Source of the DNA: Rhodoferax saidenbachensis
Lineage (GTDB): Bacteria; Pseudomonadota; Gammaproteobacteria; Burkholderiales; Burkholderiaceae_C
Direction: 5' to 3'
DNA length: 64,000 nt
NCBI RefSeq assembly: GCF_001955715.1
Contig: NZ_CP019239.1
Span: forward strand, 3,534,001 to 3,598,000
Program-made: the position numbers and the translations under genes
Shown here: positions 18,787 to 27,060 of the stretch, one piece after another
Layout: each line of letters begins with the position of its first letter
How positions within the stretch are numbered: the stretch's first letter is position 1
The notes under the pieces: model-generated
Told to the model about the DNA's origin: nothing
Databases searched by the model: none
The model's input: only the letters and a program-made list of their open reading frames with translations

Positions 18787-20127
18787 ATGAGCAAAAAAGT
18801 CTTTATCAAAACCTTCGGCTGCCAGATGAACGAGTACGACTCGGACAAGATGGTCGATGTGCTGGGCGCAGCCCAAGGCTATGAGCCCACACAAAACGTG
18901 GAAGAAGCCGACCTGATCCTCTTCAACACCTGCTCGGTGCGTGAAAAGGCACAGGAAAAAGTGTTTTCCGATCTGGGCCGCATCAAACACCTGAAGAAAA
19001 AAGGCGTGCAGATTGGCGTGGGCGGCTGCGTGGCCAGCCAGGAAGGCGCAGAGATCATCAAGCGCGCACCCTATGTGGACGTGGTGTTCGGACCGCAAAC
19101 CCTGCACCGCCTGCCCGAGATGCTGAACCAGCGCGCACTCCAAAACAAGCCGCAGGTGGACATCAGCTTCCCCGAGATCGAAAAATTCGACCACCTGCCG
19201 CCTGCCAAGGTGGAAGGTGCCTCGGCGTTCGTGAGCATCATGGAAGGCTGCAACAAGTACTGCAGCTACTGCGTTGTGCCCTACACACGCGGCACCGAGA
19301 TCAACCGCCCGTTTGAAGACGTGCTGGTCGAAGTGGCCGGTCTGGCCGACCAGGGCGTGAAAGAGATCACGCTGCTGGGCCAGAACGTGAATGCCTGGCG
19401 CCACACGATGGGCGACACGACCGAGATGGCCGACTTTGCGACGCTGCTGGAATACGTGTCCGACATTCCCGGCATCGAACGCATCCGTTACACCACTAGC
19501 CATCCCAACGAGTTCACGCCCAGCCTGATTGCCGCCTACGACAAGCTGCCCAAACTCGTGAGCCACCTGCACCTGCCCGTGCAGCACGGTAGCGACAAAA
19601 TTCTGATGGCGATGAAGCGCGGCTACACCGCCATGGAATACAAAAGCACCGTGCGCAAGCTGCGCGCCATCCGCCCGGACATGGCGATGAGTTCGGACTT
19701 CATCGTCGGCTTCCCCGGCGAGACCGAGGAAGACTTTGGCAAAATGATGAAGCTGATCGATGACGTAGGCTTTGACAACAGTTTCAGCTTCATCTTCAGC
19801 CCCCGCCCCGGTACGCCTGCAGCCAATCTGCATGACGACACGCCACACGACGTGAAGCTGGCGCGCCTGCAGCACCTGCAAGCCGCGATCAACACCAACA
19901 TTGCCCGCATCAGCGACAGCCGCGTGGGCACGGTACAGCGCATTCTGGTGGAAGGGATGTCCAAGCGCGATGGCGGCGAACTGATGGGCCGCACCGAGTG
20001 CAACCGCGTGGTCAACTTTGCCGGCCAGCAGCGCCTGGTGGGCCAACTGGTGGACGTTCGGATCACCGAGACGCGCACCTACACCCTGCGCGGCGAGGTG
20101 CTCACTAACGAACTGGTAACAGCCTGA
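18787..20127 (+). CDS. miaB: tRNA-2-methylthio-N6-dimethylallyladenosine synthase
   Basis: 446 residues. This radical-SAM methylthiotransferase adds a 2-methylthio group to isopentenyladenosine-37 in tRNA. The N-terminal UPF0004 domain has three Cys for the auxiliary cluster: [20 protein letters not shown] and VGGCVASQ. The radical-SAM motif is [15 protein letters not shown] (CxxxCxxC, about 155-162), and a TRAM domain ends the protein ([12 protein letters not shown] to LRGEVLTNE). The product is full length. A repeat A copy lies on each side of the gene (18708-18780 and 20142-20208), in inverted orientation to each other. Confidence 0.97.
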   Translation: MSKKVFIKTFGCQMNEYDSDKMVDVLGAAQGYEPTQNVEEADLILFNTCSVREKAQEKVFSDLGRIKHLKKKGVQIGVGGCVASQEGAEIIKRAPYVDVVFGPQTLHRLPEMLNQRALQNKPQVDISFPEIEKFDHLPPAKVEGASAFVSIMEGCNKYCSYCVVPYTRGTEINRPFEDVLVEVAGLADQGVKEITLLGQNVNAWRHTMGDTTEMADFATLLEYVSDIPGIERIRYTTSHPNEFTPSLIAAYDKLPKLVSHLHLPVQHGSDKILMAMKRGYTAMEYKSTVRKLRAIRPDMAMSSDFIVGFPGETEEDFGKMMKLIDDVGFDNSFSFIFSPRPGTPAANLHDDTPHDVKLARLQHLQAAINTNIARISDSRVGTVQRILVEGMSKRDGGELMGRTECNRVVNFAGQQRLVGQLVDVRITETRTYTLRGEVLTNELVTA

Positions 20128-20141
20128 GTAGACGCGCAGAC

Positions 20142-20208
20142 ACTATGAAATTCATAGCTGCTTGCGCACTATCTATAAAGGCTAGAGGCCTTTTTTATTC
20201 AAATTTCG
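20142..20208 (+). repeat. Interspersed repeat A, copy 5, doubling as miaB terminator
   Basis: TTCATAGCTGCTTGCGCA and GGCTAGAGGCC match the repeat. AAAGGC-TAGAG-GCCTTT at 20177-20193 continues into TTT, so this copy should work as an intrinsic terminator 50 nt after miaB. Confidence 0.75.
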
Positions 20209-20209
20209 A

Positions 20210-20485
20210 ATGAAGCGCATCCGTAGCTCCGTGCGCCAGATCGTGATCAGCCTGCTGCTGGTGTACCTGAGCGCACTGATGCTGGCCACCGACGGCTGCA
20301 CCCGCACCGCACGTGCTGCGTGGCCATCCACCTACGGAGCCGTCGCGTTGAATTGGGCTACTGCGCCCTGGCTGGCAGCCGAGGACAGCGCGCAGTTGCG
20401 GCACTGGCAGGCCGTAGGTGACGGTGAATTCCATGGGTTGCTGCGCGATCCGCGGTGGGGCGAGGTATTCCGATGCGCGCGATGA
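20210..20485 (+). CDS. Small hypothetical protein with N-terminal hydrophobic segment
   Basis: 91 residues. MKRIRSSVRQIVISLLLVYLSALMLATDGC resembles a signal peptide or anchor, and the remainder is rich in Trp, Ala and charged residues with no recognised motif. It starts right after repeat A and overlaps the next gene by 13 nt. No family is recognised. It could be spurious, but the basic N-terminus plus hydrophobic core is a typical export signal. Confidence 0.45.
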   Translation: MKRIRSSVRQIVISLLLVYLSALMLATDGCTRTARAAWPSTYGAVALNWATAPWLAAEDSAQLRHWQAVGDGEFHGLLRDPRWGEVFRCAR

Positions 20486-20979
20486 TGCGAAAAATGGGAC
20501 AGAACAAGCTGAGCCAGGCAACGCGTCCCGCCCTTAGACAAGTGGTCCTCCCCTTCTTTCGCGCTGTGTACCGCAGCCTCATTCGCCCGGTCTGGCGTTT
20601 TATCTACTGGTGCGTTGCGAAGTTTTTCGCCGAGTTATCGTTCCTGGCCCGCGTGGTGGCGGTGCTGGCGCCGGATTTTTTTCTGCTCTACCAGGGCGAC
20701 GTTCTGGCGCCGACCTCGGTGTCGCCGGAGTTTCAGGCGCTGCGGGTGCTGATGGCCATCACGATGTCATTTTTCTTCGCCATCTACTTCTTCTGGGATG
20801 CGGTGGTGGTCGCAGGCCATATCCCCAAAAAATATGCCCACCTGTCGGGTGACGAATGGGACCGCGCCAAGGCCGCCATGGACGATGCCGACCCCAGCAT
20901 GATGGGCACGACCGCCTGGATGAAAGAGCGGGCCCGCAAGATCAAGGCTGGCGAGCTGCCCGGGGCCGGACCACGTTAA
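20473..20979 (+). CDS. Membrane protein of unknown function
   Basis: 168 residues from ATG at 20473 (an in-frame upstream start at 20455 is possible). A basic N-terminus is followed by hydrophobic stretches around 45-75 (FIYWCVAKFFAELSFLARVVAVLAPDFFLLYQG) and 92-112 (LRVLMAITMSFFFAIYFFWDAVVVAG), then a polar tail with GDEWDRAKAAMDDADPSMMG. No known family is recognised. The 3' end overlaps the convergent transporter gene by 38 nt, an unusual arrangement that leaves no room for a terminator between them. Confidence 0.6.
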   Translation: MRAMMRKMGQNKLSQATRPALRQVVLPFFRAVYRSLIRPVWRFIYWCVAKFFAELSFLARVVAVLAPDFFLLYQGDVLAPTSVSPEFQALRVLMAITMSFFFAIYFFWDAVVVAGHIPKKYAHLSGDEWDRAKAAMDDADPSMMGTTAWMKERARKIKAGELPGAGPR

Positions 20980-21790
20980 CCAGGTTGCCGATCAGCATGA
21001 GCGAGGCCCCCAGCACCAGCATGGGGTTGAACGCCTCACCGTAGAGCACGACCCCCACAGCCGCAATCAGCGGCAGGCGCAGGAAGTCCAGCGTGACCAC
21101 CACGCTGACTTCGCTGCTTCGCATGGCGTGGGTGATGCAGAAATGCGCACTCAACGCCGTCAGGCCAATCAGCGTCAGCCAGACCCATTGCAGGGGACCG
21201 GGCCACACAAAACTGCCAGCGCCCATCAACAAGCCGATGGGCAACTGGATGGCACACATGTAAAACAGCACCGTGAGCGGATCATCGGTCGCCGACAGTG
21301 CCTTGGTGGCCACGTGCGACAAGGAATAAAAAACGGCCGCTGCGATGACATACAACGCCGCCGGGCTCACGATCTCCCCGCCCGGGTTCAGTATCAGGTA
21401 GACGCCCACAAACCCCAACACAAGTGCGACCACTTTTTTGAGCGTCAACGCCTCTTTGAGGAACAGGCAGGCAATGATCAACGTCCACAGCGGTGTGGTG
21501 AACTCCAGCGCAAAGACCTGTGCCAGCGGCAGCAGGCCAATGCCGACAAACCAGCCGTACTGGCCGCAAAAGTGGAAGAGATTCCGCCCCAGGTGCAGGG
21601 AAAACCGCTGGGTCTTGAAAAGTGCGGTGCGGCGGGTTTGCAGGATGACCAGCGTGACCACCACCAGGCCAATCACGCTGCGGGAAAACAGGATCTGAAA
21701 CGTGCTGATGGCGCCCGCCAGTTCACGTGCCCCCACCGCCATCAGGCAAAACGACAGCAAGGCACCCGACATCCACAGAAAAGCCCGCAT
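20942..21790 (-). CDS. EamA/DMT-family inner-membrane transporter
   Basis: 282 residues in ten predicted membrane helices in two repeats. The first EamA repeat ends LEFTTPLWTLIIACLFLKEALTLKKVVALVLGFVGVYLILNPGG, and the second ends TLDFLRLPLIAAVGVVLYGEAFNPMLVLGASLMLIGNLVNV, both standard for DMT carriers of the RarD/YdcZ-like type. Substrate unknown. The gene lies 18 nt downstream of ffh on the same strand and may be co-transcribed. Its end overlaps a convergent hypothetical gene. Confidence 0.88.
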   Translation of the reverse strand: MRAFLWMSGALLSFCLMAVGARELAGAISTFQILFSRSVIGLVVVTLVILQTRRTALFKTQRFSLHLGRNLFHFCGQYGWFVGIGLLPLAQVFALEFTTPLWTLIIACLFLKEALTLKKVVALVLGFVGVYLILNPGGEIVSPAALYVIAAAVFYSLSHVATKALSATDDPLTVLFYMCAIQLPIGLLMGAGSFVWPGPLQWVWLTLIGLTALSAHFCITHAMRSSEVSVVVTLDFLRLPLIAAVGVVLYGEAFNPMLVLGASLMLIGNLVNVVRPRAARQP

Positions 21791-21808
21791 GCGATGGTTG
21801 CCGCAGGT

Positions 21809-23173
21809 TTAGAACGGCATCTTGGGCATGCCCTTCATGCCTCCCATGCGTTTCATCATCTTCATCATGCCGCCGCCACTCATCTTCTTCATCATGGTCT
21901 GCATCTGCTCGAATTCCTTGAGCATGCGGTTGACGTCCTGCACCTGCACGCCGGCACCGGCGGCGATGCGGCGCTTGCGGGTCGCCTTGATCAAATCTGG
22001 CTTGCGTCGCTCCAGCGGCGTCATGCTGTGGATGATGCCTTCCTTGCGTTTGATGTCTTTCTCGGCCTTATCCATATCGACCTGACCAGCCTTGGCCGCC
22101 ATCTCGGCAGGCAGCTTGTCCATGAGGCTGGAGAGGCCCCCCATTTGTTTCATCTGCTGAATCTGGGCCAGGAAGTCGTTGAGGTCAAACCCTGCACCGC
22201 TCTTGACCTTGGCCGCGAGTTTTTGCGCCGCTTCTATATTGACGCCGGCCGTGACCTGCTCCACCAGCGCCAGAATGTCGCCCATGCCCAGAATGCGCCC
22301 GGCGTGGCGTTCGGCGTCGAACACCTCCAGGCCGTCGAGCTTTTCGCTGGTACCGGCAAACTTGATCGGCGCGCCAGTCACCTGGCGCACGGACAGGGCC
22401 GCGCCACCGCGCGAGTCGCCATCGGTCTTGGTCAGGATGATGCCGGTCAGTGGCAGCGCTTCCTTGAAGGCTTTGGCCGTGTTCACCGCATCCTGGCCCT
22501 GCATGGCATCGACCACAAACAGGGTCTCCACAGGATTCAGCGCGGCGTGCAGTTGCTTGATTTCCAGCATCAGCGCCTCGTCAATCGCCAGACGGCCTGC
22601 GGTATCGACCAGCAACACGTCAAAGAAATGTTTCTTGGCGTAATCCAGCGCGGCGCGACCAATGTCGACCGGTTTTTGGTCGGGCGTGGACGGGAACCAC
22701 TCGGCACCGGCCTGGGCCGTCACCGTCTTGAGCTGCTCGATGGCCGCGGGGCGGTACACGTCACCCGACACGGTAAGCACTTTTTTCTTGCGCTTCTCAA
22801 TCAGGTGTTTGGCCAGTTTGCCGGTGGTCGTGGTTTTACCCGCGCCTTGCAAACCCGCCATCAGGATGACGGCCGGGGGTTGTGCCGCGAGGTTGATGTC
22901 GCTCACCCCCTCGCCCATGGTGGCAGCAAGTTCCTTGTTGACGATGCTCACCAGCACCTGCCCCGGCTGCAGCGAACCCAGCACTTCCTGGCCCAGCGCT
23001 TTTTCTTTCACGCGGGCAATGAAGTCACGCACCACGGGCAGCGCCACGTCGGCTTCCAGTAGGGCCATGCGCACTTCGCGCAGCATATCGGCCACGTTGG
23101 TTTCGGTGATGCGGGACTGTCCCCGCAAATCCTTGACGAGGCGTGAGAGTTTGTCGGAAAGAGCGGAGGCCAT
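21809..23173 (-). CDS. ffh: Signal recognition particle protein
   Basis: 454 residues from ATG at 23173. Ffh binds 4.5S RNA and signal sequences of nascent membrane proteins and docks with FtsY. The N domain begins MASALSDKLSRLVKDLRGQ. The G domain has the P-loop GLQGAGKTTTTGKLAKHL, DVYRPAAIEQL, LLVDTAGRLAIDEALM and TKTDGDSRGGAALS. The Met-rich M domain ends with MMKKMSGGGMMKMMKRMGG. The 20 extra N-terminal codons available upstream do not match the family. It is divergent from the ccsA-like gene; only 80 nt separate ffh from the 5' end of the group II intron. Confidence 0.97.
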   Translation of the reverse strand: MASALSDKLSRLVKDLRGQSRITETNVADMLREVRMALLEADVALPVVRDFIARVKEKALGQEVLGSLQPGQVLVSIVNKELAATMGEGVSDINLAAQPPAVILMAGLQGAGKTTTTGKLAKHLIEKRKKKVLTVSGDVYRPAAIEQLKTVTAQAGAEWFPSTPDQKPVDIGRAALDYAKKHFFDVLLVDTAGRLAIDEALMLEIKQLHAALNPVETLFVVDAMQGQDAVNTAKAFKEALPLTGIILTKTDGDSRGGAALSVRQVTGAPIKFAGTSEKLDGLEVFDAERHAGRILGMGDILALVEQVTAGVNIEAAQKLAAKVKSGAGFDLNDFLAQIQQMKQMGGLSSLMDKLPAEMAAKAGQVDMDKAEKDIKRKEGIIHSMTPLERRKPDLIKATRKRRIAAGAGVQVQDVNRMLKEFEQMQTMMKKMSGGGMMKMMKRMGGMKGMPKMPF

Positions 23174-24187
23174 AGAAAGTATTCCGTGCAACGGAACCTG
23201 TAGTGGAGCCAGCAAGAGGCTGGCAGGGAGCAAAACGCTAAACTGTACCCATGGTGCGACTCGATGTCGCTTCTGTAGCTGAACTAATCAGCCTTTCAAA
23301 GCGCAGTCTCCCTCTGGGAAACTGTAGTTTACTCCCTCGGGAGTAATCATCAGAAGATCGCTATTTGCCTGCAAATAGTGATCGTGGATTTGCCCGGGAG
23401 GGCGAATCCTCAACGCGGAAACCATCCTTGGATGGGGTTTTCGTTGTCAATATGCCACATTGAAACGTAAAAGTTTGTAAATGTGGGGCCGCTACTTTGG
23501 CGGCAAAACAGAGCGTTACCGCTCTCTGTGTCTTGTTTCCTAAGAAACCACGTCTGGAACGGCGTGACCTCGACTGCACGTGCATCTGGAGTAATTCGGG
23601 TGTGCGGAGCTACGGATAAACGAACTGTGCGCAAGCACATAAGGCTGACGCGAGTCAGTCCCAATCCCACGAGCAAGAAGTGGGTAGGTCGCCGAGGTAT
23701 AGGGTATGGGAAATGTAATGTGAACTCTCGTCTGAACCGTCGTTAACAGTAAATAGCTAACGCTTGTTTCCCTCGCATGGGGGGAGCTATGGCCAAAAGG
23801 CACGAAGTCTGGATGCTCCTGTCATTGGCTGAGCATCGTTCCCTATACGACTTCCGGCGGATAGAGAGTCCCTAACCCCATCTTCTGGCTTGCCAGCCAG
23901 ATGGGCACAGAGGGAAACGAGGTAAGCCCCACTCACCGCCAGCCCGCAAGGGTTGGCAACCTGCGAGTAATCAAAGGCCATGGTGGCGGGGGTAGAGGAT
24001 TGAGCAAAAAACGAATGGCCGTCTGTAATGGACGGTATAGGGGCTCTGCCCCGCAGTGAAAGCTGGCTGACTTGCTCAGGGTGCGACAGCGTAAAGCCGT
24101 TGCGACTTTTAACTATGACCCAGAGGGTATCTGACCCTCTGGGTCAGTGCCTTCTTCAAATGGGTTGTTACCTAACTGGAGAATGGT

Positions 24188-25942
24188 ATGGAACACATCG
24201 GCAACGATGCTGCGTCTCCGGACGAATCAAGTGAATGGCACTCCATCGATTGGAAGGCCGTCATGCAGTTCGTAGGAAAGGCGCAGATGCGCATTGCGCA
24301 GGCAGAAACGGAGAAGGATTTCCGACGGGTCGCAAGACTCACACGGAGCCTGATCCGATCCTGGCAAGCAAGGGCACTTGCTGTCAGGAAAGTAACGGAA
24401 AACCAAGGGAAGCGAACGAGTGGCATCGATTGCGTCCTATTGGATACGCCAACGAAGAAATGGAATGCGATAAGTTGTCTTGTCAGTAGAGGATACCGAG
24501 CGAAACCCTTGCGGCGAGTTTGGATTCCGAAACCAAATGGAAAGGAAAGGCCATTGGGCATACCGACCATGAAGGACCGCGCGATGCAAGCGCTTTTTCT
24601 GCTTGCACTGGAACCTGCTGTGGAATGTGCGTCCGACCCGAATAGCTACGGCTTTAGGAAGGGGCGATCAACACATGACGCACGGAGCCAGTTGTTCGTA
24701 TCTCTATCCCAGAAGGCCTCGGCCTCTTGGGTGCTGGATGCGGATATCTCTGGGTTCTTTGACAACATCAACCATGACTGGCTGCTGAACCACGTCCACA
24801 TGGACAAGGTGACGTTGCGAAAGTGGCTGAAATCTGGAGTGATTGACGCGGGTCAACTCCAGCGCACGGATGAAGGCACGCCGCAGGGCGGCATCATCTC
24901 GCCGACGTTAGCGAACATCACGCTCAACGGTCTCGAAACTGGTTTGATGCGATTCCTCCGGGGAAAGTTGAAAGCCAAAGGGGTCGCAGCGGGTAAGGTG
25001 AACTTGGTCAGGTATGCAGATGACTTCGTGGTGACGGGCAGCTCGAAAGAGTTGCTTGAAACTGTGGTTCGACCTTGGATTGTGGAATTCCTGCGCGAGC
25101 GGGGACTGACGCTGTCCGAGGAAAAGACGCGCATCGTGCATATCGATCAGGGATTTGATTTTCTAGGGTGGAACTTCCGTAAATACGGGGGCAAGCTGCT
25201 CATCAAGCCGAACCAGAAAAACGTGAAAGCGTTCTACGGCAAGGTGAAGGAAATCATCGCCACTTCGGTGTCGGTTCCAACAGAAACGCTGATAAAGCGC
25301 CTGAGCCCAATCTTCAAAGGTTGGGCTCAGTACCACAGGGGAACGGTTGCAAAGCAAACCTTCAACAAAATTGATTCTCTGATTTATTGGAGGTTGATGC
25401 GTTGGGGTCTGCGAAGGCACCCCCGCAAGACTTCGGGCTGGGTGTACGAGCACTACTGGAAACAGTGTGGTTCACGCAAACAGTTCGCAGGATTGCAAGA
25501 TGACCCGTTCGGGGGTGTGGAGAGGATACCGCTACCGCTGTATCGCCTCTCGGATATGAAAATTGTCCGACACACCAAGGTCAAGGGGGATTACAACCCC
25601 TTTCACCCGGATTGGGTTGCCTATGGCGAGAAACTGCGTGTGCAACGGATGGGTGAAACCATCTGGAGCGCGCAAAGGGCCTCGCTGTGGTTCGACCAAG
25701 GTGGTAAGTGCGCTCTCTGTGAGCAAAACATAGACATGGCTGATGAAAACATGGACGACCACCATATCGTCTATCGGCAGCTAGGCGGGAGTGATGCTCT
25801 CTCCAATCGGGTGCTGTTACATCCGATCTGTCACAGGCGTGTCCACGCCCTAGGTTTGAAGGTTATCAAGCCGGTCCCCAGTACGGGGGACTTTAATCTG
25901 GCGAAGCAGTCGAAGGTTGTGCAACCTGATGACGCTGTGTAG
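24188..25942 (+). CDS. ltrA: Group II intron reverse transcriptase/maturase with HNH endonuclease
   Basis: 584 residues, full length. The RT domain includes KPNGKERPLGIPTMKDRAMQ, SYGFRKGRSTHDA, GTPQGGIISPTLANI and the catalytic YADDFVV (276-282). The thumb/maturase X domain follows with IFKGWAQYHRG. The C-terminal HNH nuclease has CALC (508-511), DDHHIV and HPICHRRVH. The domain set suggests the chloroplast-like (CL) class. The protein helps the intron RNA fold and splice and copies it into DNA during homing. The ribosome site CTGGAGAATGG is just upstream of the ATG. No frameshift or missing catalytic residue is seen. Confidence 0.96.
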   Translation: MEHIGNDAASPDESSEWHSIDWKAVMQFVGKAQMRIAQAETEKDFRRVARLTRSLIRSWQARALAVRKVTENQGKRTSGIDCVLLDTPTKKWNAISCLVSRGYRAKPLRRVWIPKPNGKERPLGIPTMKDRAMQALFLLALEPAVECASDPNSYGFRKGRSTHDARSQLFVSLSQKASASWVLDADISGFFDNINHDWLLNHVHMDKVTLRKWLKSGVIDAGQLQRTDEGTPQGGIISPTLANITLNGLETGLMRFLRGKLKAKGVAAGKVNLVRYADDFVVTGSSKELLETVVRPWIVEFLRERGLTLSEEKTRIVHIDQGFDFLGWNFRKYGGKLLIKPNQKNVKAFYGKVKEIIATSVSVPTETLIKRLSPIFKGWAQYHRGTVAKQTFNKIDSLIYWRLMRWGLRRHPRKTSGWVYEHYWKQCGSRKQFAGLQDDPFGGVERIPLPLYRLSDMKIVRHTKVKGDYNPFHPDWVAYGEKLRVQRMGETIWSAQRASLWFDQGGKCALCEQNIDMADENMDDHHIVYRQLGGSDALSNRVLLHPICHRRVHALGLKVIKPVPSTGDFNLAKQSKVVQPDDAV

Positions 25943-25957
25943 CCAGTGGTCGTGCGT

Positions 25958-25991
25958 GAGCCGTGTGCGGTGAAAGTCGCAAGCACGGTTC
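25958..25991 (+). ncRNA. Group II intron domain V
   Basis: 34-nt hairpin GAGCCGTGTGCGGTGAAAGT followed by CGCAAGCACGGTTC, with the catalytic AGC triad at 25959-25961, a GAAA tetraloop and the two-base bulge. It is the most conserved part of the ribozyme and confirms the intron. Confidence 0.93.
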
Positions 25992-26014
25992 TTAGGGGGG
26001 GATATCATCGAAAG

Positions 26015-26833
26015 ATGGAATCCCTACCCTCCATTTTAGCCAGTGCGCCCCCTGTTCAGCTGATCCTGTCGGTTTTGGCCGCCATTGCCTATGCCTGGCC
26101 GGCGCTACGGGCCCAGCACTTGAGCATGCGCACCGCCAAGGCCTGGGTGGGCGTAGCGTGGCTGTTACACGGAACGGTGCTGGTCTGGAGCCTGTGGGGC
26201 GCGTCAGCCCGTTTTGGTTTTGCGCCCGCCCTGTCCATGACCACTTGGCTGGTAGCGGCGGTGTACGGGGTGGAGAGCCAGTTCTTCCCGCAACTGCCCA
26301 CCCGCTGGGCGCTGAGCGCCATTGGCGCGGCCGCGGTGATGCTGGCTTTCATATTCCCGGGCAATGCCATGCCCAACACCGCCTCCGTCTGGTTGCCGAT
26401 GCATCTGGCTTTTGGCGTAGCCTGTTACGGCCTGTTTGGTACGGCAGTGGTGCACGCCTGGTTCATGACCCGGGCCGAAAAACACATTCGCCACGCCGAA
26501 GACCCGCACAGTGGCCTTCCCTTGCTGACATTGGAGCGCCTGACTTACCGATTCGTAGCGGGCGGTTTCGTCTTGCTAAGCCTGACGCTGGCGCTCGGCT
26601 TTGGTTATGGCGATGTGTTGTACGGCCTTGACCACGCATGGCACTGGGACCACAAGACCGTCTTCTCGGTGCTGGCCTGGCTGACCTTCGCCACGCTACT
26701 GGTAGGTCGCGCGGGCTTTGGCTGGCGCGGCAAGCGGGCTGTGGGTGTCCTCTATACCGGATCGGCCTTCCTGCTGCTGGCCTATGTAGGCTCGCGCTTT
26801 GTGATGGAGATTGTCTTGGGGCGCACGTTGTGA
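26015..26833 (+). CDS. CcsA/HemX-like cytochrome c assembly protein (interrupted by intron at its start)
   Basis: 272 residues if read from the ATG at 26015 that lies inside intron domain VI. About eight membrane helices are present. The family motif WHWDHKTVFSVLAWLTFATLL (about 206-226, shown as landmark) matches the WxWDxKxxxSLxxW region of CcsA/YpjD-type proteins, which handle heme at the membrane. The native start is probably the ATG at 23251-23253, next to the intron's 5' end: joining it to sequence after 26032 or 26035 gives M-I-L-A-S or M-L-A-S in frame. Splicing would therefore restore the gene, while the unspliced RNA could still be translated from 26015. It heads the run ccsA-PP0621-pilS-pilR-ampD. 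Confidence 0.82.
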   Translation: MESLPSILASAPPVQLILSVLAAIAYAWPALRAQHLSMRTAKAWVGVAWLLHGTVLVWSLWGASARFGFAPALSMTTWLVAAVYGVESQFFPQLPTRWALSAIGAAAVMLAFIFPGNAMPNTASVWLPMHLAFGVACYGLFGTAVVHAWFMTRAEKHIRHAEDPHSGLPLLTLERLTYRFVAGGFVLLSLTLALGFGYGDVLYGLDHAWHWDHKTVFSVLAWLTFATLLVGRAGFGWRGKRAVGVLYTGSAFLLLAYVGSRFVMEIVLGRTL

Positions 26834-27060
26834 AATACCTGTTGGTTTTTGCGGTGGTCTTTCTGGTCGCCTGGCGCTGGCGCAGCGCGCGCACGGGGCA
26901 ACAGTTGAAAAAGGCGCAAAAGAAAGCCGCCGCCCAAACCGCTCCCATGGATATGCTGGCTTGCGGCCAATGCGGATTGCATATCCCCGCCCAGGATGCT
27001 TTTGCCGGCACGCGTGGTAGCTACTGCAGCGCGGCCCATCTGAAAATAGCGGAGCACTGA
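26830..27060 (+). CDS. PP0621-family small protein with Cys-rich C-terminus
   Basis: 76 residues starting at GTG 26830, overlapping the ccsA-like stop (GTGA). A single N-terminal membrane helix (KYLLVFAVVFLVAWRW) is followed by a basic linker and a small zinc-finger-like tail, MLACGQCGLHIPAQDAF...GSYCSAAHLKIA, with Cys residues in a CxxC...C arrangement. This is the PP0621 family layout seen next to pilS in pseudomonads and Burkholderiales. Function unknown; membrane location is inferred. Confidence 0.82.
   Translation: MKYLLVFAVVFLVAWRWRSARTGQQLKKAQKKAAAQTAPMDMLACGQCGLHIPAQDAFAGTRGSYCSAAHLKIAEH

Larger units (their letters stand above)
23254..26034 (+). mobile_element. Group II intron with intron-encoded reverse transcriptase
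   Basis: The 5' end is GTGCGACTCGATGTCGC (group II consensus GTGYG), starting at 23254 just after an ATG. About 930 nt of structured RNA (domains I-III) precede the reverse-transcriptase gene at 24188-25942. Domain V is at 25958-25991. Domain VI is a hairpin (about 25995-26030) with a bulged A in CCCTACCC near 26026 as candidate branch point. The 3' boundary is uncertain by a few bases (26032-26035). All parts appear intact, so the intron is probably splicing-competent and mobile. It is inserted between the ATG and the body of a ccsA-like gene. Confidence 0.88.

Noticed and set aside
21128-23062. Long open frame (644 codons) on the plus strand opposite ffh and the transporter
   Set aside because: It spans two well-supported genes on the other strand and shows the His/Gln/Arg-rich composition of an antisense shadow.
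23410-23803. Short open frames in the 5' part of the group II intron
   Set aside because: This part is structured intron RNA (domain I-III); overlapping short frames on both strands have no ribosome sites or family match.
25946-26014. Upstream start for the ccsA-like gene at 25946
   Set aside because: It would translate domain V and VI of the intron. The frame is open only by chance; the body of the protein begins after the intron.
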